Shown: positions 1 to 8,507, counted from the stretch's first letter. The stretch is 64,000 bases of DNA from Planctomycetota bacterium (GCA_021776795.1 JAJFFC010000030.1:1-64000); one strand, 5' to 3'. Numbers and translations are program-made. Notes: generated by a model from the sequence alone, not told the origin.

Positions 1-67
1 TCTGGCAGACGAAGATGCGCTTGTGGTGGTCAGCGACTAGAATGGAGCGGTGAGGTGTGGTTTGCAT
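1..67 (-). CDS. 5' end of an unidentified gene, cut by the window edge
   Basis: The first 22 codons of a minus-strand gene run off the left edge. The ATG lies at 65-67 and a clear AGGAGA ribosome binding site sits at 71-76, three to four bases upstream, which decides the start. The peptide begins MQTTPHRSILVADHHKRIFV. Nothing in so short a piece identifies the family; a hydrophobic strand followed by acidic and basic residues is all that can be seen. It is divergent from the methyltransferase gene to its right. Confidence 0.55.
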   Translation of the reverse strand, partial: MQTTPHRSILVADHHKRIFVCQ

Positions 68-158
68 GTTTCTCCTTTAGAACCGCGCACAGGTCTCCGG
101 CAAATGGGTGGCCTGGCGGAGCCCCTCTACACCATCTAGACATAGAGGAGCAAAAACA

Positions 159-737
159 TTGGGCAGACGATCCAAAGGGAGTGGCGCGCGTGACAACAAA
201 CATGCGCAGGGCGGTGGATTTGTTGTGCGCGAGCAGCCTGATCTGGAGACGGTTCTCAGTTCCAGCGAGAACCCCCTCCTCTTGGTGCTTGACGGCGTTC
301 AAGATCCGCACAATCTCGGAGCTTGCCTTAGAACAGCGGACGGCGCTGGCGTAGCTGCGGTCATCGCTCCTCGGAATCGGGCAGTCGCCATCACAGAGAC
401 CGTTTCGAGGATTTCTTGCGGCGCGGCAGAAAGCGTAGCGTTTATTCGAGTTGGGAACATCGCACGAACCCTTGAGGAACTTCGAGACCACGGGGTCAAG
501 TTGGTTGGAACTGCTGACGGTCACGGATCAACATCCCTCTATGAGGTCGACTTGAGTGGGCCAATCGCATTGGTTATGGGCGCCGAGGGCAATGGCCTTC
601 GGCGTCTCACTCAAGAGGCCTGCGACCAAGTGGTACAAATACCCATGCTGGGGAAAGTTGACTGCCTAAACGTCTCTGTGGCGACAGGAGTGTGTCTATA
701 CGAAGCGCTGAGACAGCGGACGAGCCGAAGCAAGTAG
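159..737 (+). CDS. RlmB-like SpoU/TrmH-family RNA 2'-O-methyltransferase, catalytic domain only
   Basis: This is the SPOUT (trefoil-knot) catalytic domain of 23S rRNA G2251 2'-O-methyltransferase type. The family motifs are present in order: DGVQDPHNLGACLRTAD (motif 1), MGAEGNGLRRL (motif 2) and CLNVSVATGVCLYEALRQR (motif 3, knot and SAM site). It is very close to enterobacterial RlmB over this domain, but RlmB is about 240 residues and starts with an L30e-like substrate domain that is absent here. I chose TTG at 159 (192 residues) because GAGGAG at 145-150 is well spaced; a GTG at 108 is also open. An attC-like element follows at 786-846. Whether the short form still methylates rRNA is unknown. 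Confidence 0.85.
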   Translation: MGRRSKGSGARDNKHAQGGGFVVREQPDLETVLSSSENPLLLVLDGVQDPHNLGACLRTADGAGVAAVIAPRNRAVAITETVSRISCGAAESVAFIRVGNIARTLEELRDHGVKLVGTADGHGSTSLYEVDLSGPIALVMGAEGNGLRRLTQEACDQVVQIPMLGKVDCLNVSVATGVCLYEALRQRTSRSK

Positions 738-785
738 TCATTGAACAGATCAATTTCGACCGAGAGAGAGCATCTGCCGATTCAT

Positions 786-846
786 GCCTAACCAGCCGCT
801 GCAACAGACCCGCTACGCGGGCTGCTGAATGGCAATCCCGTTATGC
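786..846 (+). repeat. attC-like element A
   Basis: The element starts with GCCTAAC (786-792), matching the integron R'' consensus RYYYAAC, and ends with GTTATGC (840-846), one base off GTTRRRY and nearly the reverse complement of the left end. Between them an imperfect stem (CAACAGACCCGC with GCGGGCTGCTG, tip TAC at 814-816) gives attC-like symmetry with an unpaired base. Length 61 bases is typical of short attC sites. The core GAATGGCAATCCCGTTA recurs with small changes at 2259, 2968 and 12470. Orientation fits a cassette read on the plus strand. No integrase is in the window, so this is inference from structure. Confidence 0.5.
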
Positions 847-935
847 CGATAGGATTGATACCGTGAGTCCCGGAGATAGGCTCTCCCGAACATTGCATCT
901 TAGTGATTCCAGTAGCGCCGCGTACCATACGCGGA

Positions 936-1667
936 ATGAAAAGGGACACAACTCTTGTGGTGGGAGCTAGTGGCGCCACAGGGCGTCTGCTTGTTGAGCA
1001 GCTACTCCGCAAAGGCATGAATGTCCGAGCGATTGTTCGGGCAGGCAGTGCTTTGCCAAGCCACCTTCTCAGCCATGAAAACCTGACGGTGATTTCTGCA
1101 AGCATCTCAGACATGCCCCAAGCTGAACTGACCAAAGTCGTCGCTGGTTGTGGATCATTTGTGTCTTGCCTCGGGCACAACCTAAGCTTCAAAGGAATCC
1201 TCGGTAAACCACGCAGATTGGTGACTGATGCCGTAAGGAATATCTGCCAAGCTGTTTCTCAGGGAGAGTCGGACAGGCCTCTTAAGTTCGTTCTCATGAA
1301 CACCACTGGCAACATCAACCATGACCTAAATGAAGTCGTTTCGGTGGGGCAAAAACTAGTACTTGCCTTACTTCGCCTACTTGTTCCTCCACATGCTGAT
1401 AATGAGCAGGCAGCGAACTATTTGCGTCTAAAGGTAGGCCAAGATAATCCCCAAATAGAGTGGGTAGCTGTCCGCCCAGATGGGTTAATCAATGAAGGCC
1501 AAGTGGCAGATTATGAGCTCCATGCATCACCAACCAGGAGCGCCATATTCAACGCTGGGAAGACTAGTCGGAGGAATGTAGCTCACTTTATGTCAGAATT
1601 AATCACGGAAGAGGGCTTGTGGAATGAGTGGAAAGGGCAAATGCCAGTGATTTATAATACGCCATAA
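936..1667 (+). CDS. NAD(P)-binding SDR/NmrA-like protein
   Basis: Atypical short-chain dehydrogenase fold. The dinucleotide-binding motif VVGASGATGRLL lies at residues 8-19, directly after the start, followed by a beta strand NVRAIVRAGS typical of NADP-binding NmrA-like proteins. The C-terminal half carries a conserved VRPDGLINEG turn that in this family lines the substrate pocket. The ATG at 936 fits the family N terminus best; a GTG at 903 in the same frame would add 11 residues. It lies between attC-like elements A and B together with the next gene. Substrate cannot be told. Confidence 0.75.
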   Translation: MKRDTTLVVGASGATGRLLVEQLLRKGMNVRAIVRAGSALPSHLLSHENLTVISASISDMPQAELTKVVAGCGSFVSCLGHNLSFKGILGKPRRLVTDAVRNICQAVSQGESDRPLKFVLMNTTGNINHDLNEVVSVGQKLVLALLRLLVPPHADNEQAANYLRLKVGQDNPQIEWVAVRPDGLINEGQVADYELHASPTRSAIFNAGKTSRRNVAHFMSELITEEGLWNEWKGQMPVIYNTP

Positions 1668-1731
1668 CCAGGCTCGGAAGGAAGGCCAGTGCTACACTCC
1701 GTTCTTCAATTGACTGCTGAAAGGAAACAGA

Positions 1732-2148
1732 ATGAACATCAAAGAAACGGCGAGTAAATTTTTCGACGCATGCGAAACAGGTAAGGGCTGGGAAGAATGT
1801 CAACAATACTGCCATTCGAATGCCTCCTTCTCTGCCCAGGCTGGTGCGCTTGCAGAGGTCGAAACCCTCGAAGCCTATTGCGACTGGATGAAAGGATTTT
1901 TCACTCCAGTTCCCGATGGGAGGTACGAACTTCGGTCATTTGCTGTAGATGAGGAGCGCAAGAACGTGACAGCTTATGCCGTGTTCATTGGCACCCATAG
2001 CGGAGAAGGCGGCCCTGTTCCACCAACTGGAAAGCAAGTTAAGGCTGACTATGTCTACGTGATGCAGTTCGAGGGCGACACAATTAGGCACATGACCAAA
2101 ATCTGGAATGACACGATCAGTCTTCAACAACTTGGATGGGCTGGTTGA
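1732..2148 (+). CDS. SnoaL-like / NTF2-fold protein
   Basis: A 138-residue single-domain protein with the alpha plus beta barrel pattern of NTF2-like proteins: N-terminal helix (ASKFFDACETG), WEECQQYC, then strands ending in VKADYVYVMQFEGDTIRHMTKIWND, a usual SnoaL-type C terminus. Such proteins are small cyclases, isomerases or binding subunits; the activity is not predictable here. AAGGAAACAG directly before the ATG is a good ribosome binding site. After the stop, GTTGAC (2144-2149) can pair with GTCAAC (2172-2177) and GATGG with CCATC to form a stem. Confidence 0.75.
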   Translation: MNIKETASKFFDACETGKGWEECQQYCHSNASFSAQAGALAEVETLEAYCDWMKGFFTPVPDGRYELRSFAVDEERKNVTAYAVFIGTHSGEGGPVPPTGKQVKADYVYVMQFEGDTIRHMTKIWNDTISLQQLGWAG

Positions 2149-2191
2149 CCAGTGATGGGATAAGCCATCCAGTCAACTCGAAGATTTGCTT

Positions 2192-2259
2192 GCCCCCAGC
2201 GGTTTTTCTACAAACGAATCACCCGCTACCCGCGCTGCTGAACGCCAATCCCGTTGGGC
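2192..2259 (+). repeat. attC-like element B
   Basis: The right end is GTTGGGC (2253-2259), a perfect GTTRRRY box, preceded by CTGAACGCCAATCCC, nearly the same as element A. The left end (GCCCCCA at 2192-2198) is a poor match to the expected GCCCAAC, so the left half may be degraded. The next start codon lies 23 bases after the box, a normal cassette spacing. Confidence 0.42.
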
Positions 2260-2282
2260 TGGTATCTCAACGGAGTAATTAC

Positions 2283-2888
2283 ATGATTAGATTCTCCAGA
2301 ACAGATTTGTTGGCTCTCCCCGCCATTCTAATCGCGATGGCTTGTTCGACCCATGAATCAGTAGACGCCATCGCCGATTCGGTCGCAGACTTCTCCGGTA
2401 AGCAGGGCCTGAACGAATGGACGTACGGCTATTGGGATGAAAGCAAGGATGTAGATGGTTGGTATGAACAAGCTAGCGACTTCCGGTTGTTTAGTAGCTT
2501 TGGCAGCGATCCAATCAACGGCTTGAGCCTGCATTCGGAATTCACTACAGGCGCTCTGTGGTTTCTTGACGATGGTAAGCACTACACATCTCTCTGGGCC
2601 GAAGGTGGCCACCCTCATGGCTCTATGAACCTGGGTTCTTATGCCAGGGCCAATCAATGGGTGGTTCGTCGCTGGACCAGCACTGTCAACGGATCCATCG
2701 AAATCAGCGGACACGCTGGCAAGGTCATGCCTTGCGCGTCTACTCCATATGAAGCAGAGGTGGATAGCGGGGGGCAGGAGTACTCCGTCAGGGCAACGGT
2801 AGAAGTAGGCACTCCGGTGGATTTCCTCATCGGTCCAGGCACTGGGATAGGGGTCATGAGATTTACAGCAAGGCTTGTTGAGTCGTAA
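2283..2888 (+). CDS. Small lipoprotein with a beta-rich lipocalin-sized body
   Basis: A 201-residue secreted protein. The start at 2283 gives a classic lipoprotein signal (charged MIRFSR, hydrophobic LLALPAILIAMAC, Cys at residue 20), and GGAG at 2272-2275 supports it; the frame stays open upstream to 2136 but that would add an unlikely leader. The mature part alternates short polar strands and aromatic residues (WTYGYWDES, GALWFLDDGKHYTSLWAEGG), suggesting a beta sandwich or lipocalin-like fold. I do not recognise the family. It sits between attC-like elements B and C. Confidence 0.7.
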   Translation: MIRFSRTDLLALPAILIAMACSTHESVDAIADSVADFSGKQGLNEWTYGYWDESKDVDGWYEQASDFRLFSSFGSDPINGLSLHSEFTTGALWFLDDGKHYTSLWAEGGHPHGSMNLGSYARANQWVVRRWTSTVNGSIEISGHAGKVMPCASTPYEAEVDSGGQEYSVRATVEVGTPVDFLIGPGTGIGVMRFTARLVES

Positions 2889-2892
2889 GTCT

Positions 2893-2968
2893 ATGGCTTA
2901 GGCGATTGGCGCCAGGATCAATCGCCGCCGCGCGCTTGGCACGCAGCCGAACAGCAACCCCGTTAGCA
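2893..2968 (+). repeat. attC-like element C with inner hairpin
   Basis: GTTAGCA at 2962-2968 preceded by GCCGAACAGCAACCCC matches the right core of elements A, B and D. A perfect 8-base inverted repeat (GGCGATTG 2901-2908, CAATCGCC 2919-2926) lies inside. The left end around GGCTTAG (2895-2901) is only a weak R''-like box. The perfect stem could alternatively be the terminator of the preceding lipoprotein gene, although no T-run follows. Confidence 0.42.
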
Positions 2969-3024
2969 TGGCGGAGAGTTGATAGAATTCGTATCATCGT
3001 GCTTTCCCAGAGGGTGGCACGAAA

Positions 3025-3507
3025 ATGGACTTCTACTTTGCGTATGGAAATAATATGAGCAGTCAGACAATGCTCAACAGGGTTGGTTTAGGCCATTTCC
3101 AATTCATCAGCATGGCGCAGCTTGATGACTTTCGGTTGACCTTTACTACAGAGACTCCTGAGTGGGGTGGTCCAGTGGCGGATTTAACACCTGTCGAAGG
3201 GGCTGCTGTATTTGGCGTTTTGTACCAGGTAGATCAGGTCGCGTGGGACAAACTTGAACCCCACGAGCCTACATATGTCCAAAAACAACTCCCGATCTCT
3301 CTGATCTCCACTTGTTCCTCCGATATCGCCAATCTTCCGGAGTTACGGAATGCAGAGGCGATTGAGGCAAAGGTATATATTGTTCCTCAACAACTCAAGA
3401 TACCCGAAAGACCGCCAGTTCCAGAGTACTTGAACCGTGTGGTCTCCGCCGCAATTGAGCGTGGGTTGCCTCAAAATTACATAGAGCGCTTGTTGAGTTA
3501 TCGATAG
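3025..3507 (+). CDS. Gamma-glutamylcyclotransferase-like (AIG2/GGCT fold) protein
   Basis: The N terminus FYFAYGNNMSSQTM is the YGSNM-type substrate loop of the GGCT fold, and the middle segment VEGAAVFGVLYQVDQVAWDKLEPHE is the family's G-V-L-Y...L...E region, with the likely catalytic glutamate in LEPHEPTY. At 160 residues it has the usual family length. Enzymes of this fold cleave gamma-glutamyl amide bonds to release 5-oxoproline, but many small bacterial members have no known substrate. It is the last plus-strand gene before the GC-rich antiporter block. Confidence 0.8.
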   Translation: MDFYFAYGNNMSSQTMLNRVGLGHFQFISMAQLDDFRLTFTTETPEWGGPVADLTPVEGAAVFGVLYQVDQVAWDKLEPHEPTYVQKQLPISLISTCSSDIANLPELRNAEAIEAKVYIVPQQLKIPERPPVPEYLNRVVSAAIERGLPQNYIERLLSYR

Positions 3508-3609
3508 ATGAAGGCCATAGTTTTACTTGAGATTGCTGCAATTGCCCCGTTTGTTTGGGGGTCGGCCGCAACTTGTGGCCCCAACGTTCAGGAGGACCTG
3601 CGCCGCCGA
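3508..3609. other. Junction between cassette-like region and GC-rich Mrp block
   Basis: About 100 bases without a convincing gene. A plus-strand frame opens at 3508 but runs into the antiporter gene as an antisense shadow. The segment TTGCCCCGTTTG (near 3543-3553) faintly recalls the CCCGTT core of the attC-like elements. Base composition turns sharply GC-rich from about 3590 on. No transcription terminator for the operon ending at 3610 can be seen. Confidence 0.4.
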
Positions 3610-5304
3610 CTACAGGTAGTACAGCACCAGCGTCAGGAACAGCAGCATCGCCATCCACAGCATCATGCTGCCGGTGGGCCAACTGCGCGCGAGGGTGCCG
3701 GTCGGGCGGTGATGGCGGACAATGCTCCGCGTCACCCAGCCGAGGCCACTCAAGGCGAAGCCGCGGAAGGCGCGGTCGGCGCGCTGGATGCGCACGAACA
3801 GCCAGTTCAGGGTGGTCGGCGCTAGGCGGCGGTAGACCCACTGCGCGTCGAGGTGGATCGAGCGCAACTCCGGCGGGTAGACGTGGTACAGCTTGAGCGA
3901 GGTAAAGGCCAGTGCCGAGAAGGCCAGGAGCTGGAGCTGCGCCAGCACATGCGAGGTGTCGTAGGCGCTGTAGTCGGTCGCGTACGGCAGCAGCCCGTAG
4001 AGCATCTCCGGATAGCAGCCGATACCGATGCACAGCGCCGCCGCGAGGCTCATCGCCACCAGCATGTTGGTCGGCGGCTCGTGCGCGGTCTTCACGTACT
4101 TCGAGTCGTGGGCGAAGAAGGCGAAGAAGGGGATCTTGATGCCAGCGTGGTGGAACACGCCGGCGGCGGCGAACAGGAGCGCCAGCCAGACCACGTCGTA
4201 GCCCTCCTTCAGCACTGCCGAGACGATCATCGACTTGCTGACGAAGCCGCTGAACAGCGGGAAGGCCGAGATTGAAGCCGCCCCCACGAGGCACAGCAGC
4301 ATGGTCTTCGGCATCTTTTTGTACAGGCCGCCGAGCTCGGAGGCGCGCATCTCGCCGGTGACATGCAGCACCGCCCCCATGCTCATCATCAGTAGACCCT
4401 TGAACACCACGTCGGTGCAGGCGTGGGCAACCGCGCCGTTCAGCGCCAGCTCGGTACCGATGCCGATGCCCACCACCATGAAGCCGAGCTGGTTGATCAG
4501 GCTGTAGGCGAGCACCCGGCGCAGGTCGTTGGCGACCACCGCGTAGAAGATCGGGAAGCAGGCCATCGTCGCGCCGACGTAGATCAGCACCTCGGTGCCG
4601 GCGAAGCCGCGGGCCAGGGCGTAGATCGCCACCTTGGTGGTGAAGGAGGCCAGGAACACCGTGCCGGACGGCGTCGCTTCGGGGTAGGCATCGGTGAGCC
4701 AGTTGTGCACCAGCGGGAAGGCGCTCTTGATGCCGAAGGCCACCAGGATCAGCCAGCCGCCCGGGGAGTCGGTGCCGATCCAGTCGAAATCGAGGCTGTT
4801 GCCGGCACCGGCGTAGGCGAGGATGCCGACCAGCAGCAGCACGCCGGAGGTGACCTGCACCAGGAGGTAGCGCAGCCCGGCGCCGAGCGCACGGTCGTCG
4901 CCGCGGGCGCAGACCAGGATCGCCGAGGTGACCGCCAGCAGTTCCCAGAACACAAACAGGGTCAGGAGATCACCGGCGTAAACCGCGCCCACCGCGCAGC
5001 CGGCATAGGCCAGGGAAGAGACCAGCTGCGTGGTGTCCTTGAGGTGGAGGGAATACACCACCCCGAGCAGGGCCGCGACATGGAACAGATAGCCGAACAG
5101 GGTCGACAGCGTGTCGATGCGCAACGGCGTGAGGGTGTAGCCGAGCAGTTCGAACTCCACCGTCGCGCCCTGAGTCTGCGACCACACCACGAAGGCGCCG
5201 ACTACGGGTGCCGCGACCATCAGGGCCGCACGCAGGCGGCCACGGGTGAAGACCGCCGCGATCGCCCCGAGCAGCAAGGGCAGTGCCGGGAAAATCTCAA
5301 GCAT
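3610..5304 (-). CDS. MrpD/NuoL-like proton-translocating antiporter subunit (third copy)
   Basis: A 564-residue polytopic membrane protein of the Proton_antipo_M family. Conserved elements are the helix FVFWELLAVTSAILV (transmembrane Glu), KSAFPLVHNWLTDAYPEATPSGTVFL (key Lys and the Pro-rich helix break), TTKVAIYALARG, and YSLINQLGFMVVGIG. The C terminus is longer than in MrpD and ends in another helix (MLLWMAMLLFLTLVLYYL), as in stand-alone NuoL/MrpA-like subunits. It is the last gene of the operon, overlapping the preceding small gene by 8 bases. It probably gives an extra ion path in the Mrp complex. Confidence 0.9.
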   Translation of the reverse strand: MLEIFPALPLLLGAIAAVFTRGRLRAALMVAAPVVGAFVVWSQTQGATVEFELLGYTLTPLRIDTLSTLFGYLFHVAALLGVVYSLHLKDTTQLVSSLAYAGCAVGAVYAGDLLTLFVFWELLAVTSAILVCARGDDRALGAGLRYLLVQVTSGVLLLVGILAYAGAGNSLDFDWIGTDSPGGWLILVAFGIKSAFPLVHNWLTDAYPEATPSGTVFLASFTTKVAIYALARGFAGTEVLIYVGATMACFPIFYAVVANDLRRVLAYSLINQLGFMVVGIGIGTELALNGAVAHACTDVVFKGLLMMSMGAVLHVTGEMRASELGGLYKKMPKTMLLCLVGAASISAFPLFSGFVSKSMIVSAVLKEGYDVVWLALLFAAAGVFHHAGIKIPFFAFFAHDSKYVKTAHEPPTNMLVAMSLAAALCIGIGCYPEMLYGLLPYATDYSAYDTSHVLAQLQLLAFSALAFTSLKLYHVYPPELRSIHLDAQWVYRRLAPTTLNWLFVRIQRADRAFRGFALSGLGWVTRSIVRHHRPTGTLARSWPTGSMMLWMAMLLFLTLVLYYL

Positions 5305-5590
5305 CGTGGCCCTCCTCCTCGGAGTTGTCCGGCGGGTAGGCGGTGGGGTGGTAGAAGTCCTCGCCGCGCATTACGACCCGGCGCAGCACCTTGGCCAGCA
5401 GTACCAGCACCACGCAGCCGACGAAGCCGTAGACCGCGTAGAAGCCAACCATCGCCTCCCAGGGGTGGTCCACATGCCGGTGCAGGACCAGGTCGAGGCC
5501 GAGTAGAATCGCGCACAGGACCAGCAGGCCGCGGATGACACGGCGCACGTTGCGCGGGTCGTCAAAGAGATGCTTCTTCCCGTCGCTCAC
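5297..5590 (-). CDS. Small two-helix membrane protein within the Mrp operon
   Basis: A 97-residue protein with two hydrophobic segments (VIRGLLVLCAILLGLDLVLH and MVGFYAVYGFVGCVVLVLLA) and an acidic tail (PPDNSEEEGHDA). GTG at 5588-5590 overlaps the stop of the upstream mrpD-like gene as GTGA, a sign of translational coupling, so I prefer it over longer frames. I know of no name for the family; its position between two antiporter-like subunits suggests an accessory subunit. Confidence 0.75.
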   Translation of the reverse strand: MSDGKKHLFDDPRNVRRVIRGLLVLCAILLGLDLVLHRHVDHPWEAMVGFYAVYGFVGCVVLVLLAKVLRRVVMRGEDFYHPTAYPPDNSEEEGHDA

Positions 5591-7047
5591 GGCAGGACCC
5601 CCTCGGCGAGCCGGTGCAGCGGCCCCGGCAGGAAGAACAGGAGCAGGCAACCCACCGCCGTCACGCCGATGGCGAGGCGACAGGCAAGCGGCGAGGCCAG
5701 TGCCAGCGCTTCCCCGTCGGCCAGCACCGGCCGACGGAAGAAGCCGCGCACCGGGATGACCAGCAGGTAGGCGATGTTCAGCAGCGAACTGGCCAAGAGC
5801 ACCGCGGCGAGCACGTACTGGCCGGCGTCGAGGGTGCCCTGCACCAGGAACCACTTACTCCAGGTGCCGCCCGTCGGCGGCAGGCCGACGACCGAAAGCG
5901 CGCCGATGGTGAAGGCCGCCATAGTAAAAGGCATGCGCCGCCCCAGTCCGTCCAGCTCGCTGACCTTCTTCCGGTGCGCCGCGACCAGGAAGACGCCGGC
6001 GCAGAAGAACAGGGTGATTTTGCCGAAGGCGTGGGTGGCGATGTGCATGCTGCCGCCTACCACGCCGCTGGCGGTGCCGAGCATCGCGCCCAAGGTGATG
6101 TAGCCGAGCTGGCTGATGGTCGAGTAGGCCAGCCGCGCCTTCAGGTTGTCCTTCTTCATCGCCACCGCGGAGGCGGCGAGGATGCCGAAGCCGGCCAGGT
6201 AGGCGAGGAACTCGGCGCTCGCCAGTTCGCCGATGCGCTCCAGGCCGAATACGTAGACCGCGACCTTGAGCACCGTGAACACGCCGGCCTTGACCACCGC
6301 GACCGCGTGCAGCAGCGAGGACACCGGCGTCGGCGCGACCATCGCCGCGGGCAGCCAGCGGTGGAAGGGCATCATCGCCGCCTTGCCGGCGCCGAAGACG
6401 AAGAGCAGCAGCAGGATGCCGAGTAGGGCCGGGTCGGCGTCCGCCGGGAGGATGCCTCCGGGCACGAAGTCCAGGGTGCCGGCGAGGTGCCAGGTCCAGA
6501 TCACCGCGAGCAACAGGAACATGACCGAGGTGCCCATCAGGATCCCGAGGTAGATGCGTCCTGCCCGCCGCGCCTCCGGCGTGCCGGCATGCGTGACCAG
6601 CGGGAAGGTCGCCAGCGTCAGCAGTTCGTAGAACAGGAACAGCGTGAGCAGGTTGGCGCTCATCGCGATGCCGAGCGTGGCGCCGATCGACACCGCGAAG
6701 AAGGTGAAGAAACGCGTCTGGTGGTCCTCGCCGTGCCCCCGCATGTAGCCGATCGCGTAGATCGAGGTGACCGGCCACAGGAAGCCGGCGACCAGCGCGA
6801 AGAGCAGGCCGAGCGGTTCCGGCGAGAGCGCGATCTCCAACCCCGGCAACGGCCGCGCCAGGACCACGGTGGTTGCCGTGGCGGCATCGAAGCCCGCGAC
6901 CAACGCGCCGACCACGCCGAGCAGGAGGGCACCGGTGGCGAGGGTGACGGCCTCGCGCAGGTTCGGTCTGCGGCGCACCAAAAGTAGGCCGAGGGCGCCG
7001 GCGAGCGGCAGCACCAGCATGGCGACAAGCAGCGTGGCCTGGTCCAT
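5587..7047 (-). CDS. mrpD: MrpD-like Na+/H+ antiporter subunit D (second copy)
   Basis: A 486-residue Proton_antipo_M protein. Visible landmarks are LFLFYELLTLATFPLVTH (transmembrane Glu), GAGKAAMMPFHRWLPAAMVAPTPVS (Lys and the PFHxWLPxA signature), HAVAVVKAGVFTVLKVAVYVFG and AYSTISQLGYITLG. Length and N terminus (MDQATLLVAMLVLPLAG) match MrpD/MnhD. The ATG at 7045-7047 overlaps the stop of the upstream subunit by one base (TGATG). Membrane, part of a multi-subunit cation/proton antiporter. Confidence 0.92.
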   Translation of the reverse strand: MDQATLLVAMLVLPLAGALGLLLVRRRPNLREAVTLATGALLLGVVGALVAGFDAATATTVVLARPLPGLEIALSPEPLGLLFALVAGFLWPVTSIYAIGYMRGHGEDHQTRFFTFFAVSIGATLGIAMSANLLTLFLFYELLTLATFPLVTHAGTPEARRAGRIYLGILMGTSVMFLLLAVIWTWHLAGTLDFVPGGILPADADPALLGILLLLFVFGAGKAAMMPFHRWLPAAMVAPTPVSSLLHAVAVVKAGVFTVLKVAVYVFGLERIGELASAEFLAYLAGFGILAASAVAMKKDNLKARLAYSTISQLGYITLGAMLGTASGVVGGSMHIATHAFGKITLFFCAGVFLVAAHRKKVSELDGLGRRMPFTMAAFTIGALSVVGLPPTGGTWSKWFLVQGTLDAGQYVLAAVLLASSLLNIAYLLVIPVRGFFRRPVLADGEALALASPLACRLAIGVTAVGCLLLFFLPGPLHRLAEGVLP

Positions 7048-8507
7048 CAGCGGTTCACCTCCAGCAGGGCCTCGGCGGCACGCTGCGCGAGGCCGGCGGT
7101 GAGGTCGGTGTTGATGCCGAAGTAGAGGTTGGCGAAGGCAAGCACCAGGATCGGGGCCAGCATCTGCAGGGGCGCCTCGTCGATCGCAGGGGCATCGGCG
7201 GCCGGGCGCTCGAACCAGACCACCTCGACCAGGCGCCAGATGTAGATCAGGGCGAGGATCGAGCCGAACAGGACCAGTGCCGCCAATGGCCACAGGCCAC
7301 TCTCAAGCGCGCCGAGCACCAGGTACCACTTGCTGACGAAGCCGACCGTGCCGGGGACGCCAATCAGGCTCAGGCCGGCGACCAGAATCGCGGCCGCAGT
7401 CAGCGGCATGCGCCGGCCGAGGCCAGCGAGATCGCGGATGTGCACCGAGCCGATGCGGTACATCACTGCGCCAAGGGCCAGGAACAGGGCGCCCTTCATC
7501 AGCGCGTGATTGAAGATGTGCAGGATCGAGGCGGTGACGCCGTCGGTGTTGGCCAGGCCGATGCCGAGCACCATGTAGCCGACTTGCGCCACGCTCGAGT
7601 AGGCGAGCATGCGTTTGACGTTGCGCTCGAACACCGCCACCAGTGAGGCGGAAACCACGCCCAGGGAACCGAGGCCAACCAGCAGCGCGTGCAGCGGCAT
7701 CTCTCCCAGCGAGAACTCGACGCCGAAGATGCCGAGCATGATGCGCAGCAAAGCGTACACCGCGACCTTGGTCGCGGTCGCGCCGAGGAAGGCGCTGACC
7801 ACCGAGGGCGCATAGGCGTACACGTTCGGTAGCCACAGGTGCAGCGGAAACAACGCCACCTTGAGCCCAATGCCGACGGTGAGGAAGGCGAAGCCGGCGC
7901 GGATGGTGCGCGTGTCGGCCACCTCTGGCAGACGCACGGCGAGGTCCGCCATGTTTAGCGTGCCGGTCATCATGTACATGAAGCCGATGCCGATGAGGAT
8001 GAAGCTCGCCCCGATGGTGCCCATCACTAGGTACTGGAAGGCGGCATTCAGTGCCCTTCGGTCGCGCCCCATGCCGATCAGGGCATAGGAGGACAGCGAC
8101 GAGATCTCCAGGAACACGAACAGGTTGAAGACATCGCCGGTGATGGTCATGCCCAACAGGCCGGCCAGGCAGAGCATCAGACAGCCGTAGAAGTAGTAGC
8201 GGCGGCTCTCGGGGATCTCGCGTTCGACGCTGGGCCGCGCATAGGTCACGACGGCGACGGCGATGCCGGTGACGGTCAGCAGCACCAGGGCGCCGAGGAA
8301 ATCGACGTGGTAGGCGATTCCCCACGGCGCCTCCCAGCCGCCCAGCGCATAGTCGATGGCGCCCTCGCGCGAGACCTTCCAGGCGATGGCGCAGGCGGCG
8401 GCGAAGCTGGCCACCACGGCGGCCAGCGCCAGGTGCCAGGCGGCCCGCGCGCGGCCGATGAGCACGATCGCCGGCGCGGCGACCAGCGGCGCCAGCACCA
8501 CCAGCAC
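7047..8507 (-). CDS. mrpD: MrpD-like Na+/H+ antiporter subunit D (first copy)
   Basis: A 486-residue Proton_antipo_M protein. It shows FNLFVFLEISSLSSYALIGMG (transmembrane Glu), GIGLKVALFPLHLWLPNVYAYAPS (Lys plus the PLHxWLPxxY signature), TKVAVYALLRI and YSSVAQVGYMVLG. It is about equal in length to the next subunit but clearly a different paralogue. The GTG at 8507 is the first good start; the stop of mrpC lies 20 bases before it. Confidence 0.92.
   Translation of the reverse strand: MLVVLAPLVAAPAIVLIGRARAAWHLALAAVVASFAAACAIAWKVSREGAIDYALGGWEAPWGIAYHVDFLGALVLLTVTGIAVAVVTYARPSVEREIPESRRYYFYGCLMLCLAGLLGMTITGDVFNLFVFLEISSLSSYALIGMGRDRRALNAAFQYLVMGTIGASFILIGIGFMYMMTGTLNMADLAVRLPEVADTRTIRAGFAFLTVGIGLKVALFPLHLWLPNVYAYAPSVVSAFLGATATKVAVYALLRIMLGIFGVEFSLGEMPLHALLVGLGSLGVVSASLVAVFERNVKRMLAYSSVAQVGYMVLGIGLANTDGVTASILHIFNHALMKGALFLALGAVMYRIGSVHIRDLAGLGRRMPLTAAAILVAGLSLIGVPGTVGFVSKWYLVLGALESGLWPLAALVLFGSILALIYIWRLVEVVWFERPAADAPAIDEAPLQMLAPILVLAFANLYFGINTDLTAGLAQRAAEALLEVNR

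Noticed and set aside
3541..3556. CCCCGTTTG as a fifth attC-like site at the left junction of the Mrp block
   Set aside because: Only six or seven bases match; the right box does not fit GTTRRRY and no left box is found.
4423..5538. Long plus-strand open frame (371 codons) inside the antiporter block
   Set aside because: It is antisense to two clear membrane subunits; its sequence is low-complexity (rich in Arg, Gly, Gln, Glu), as produced by GC-rich codons read backwards. Other long frames at 5614-6426 and 8872-9972 were dropped for the same reason.
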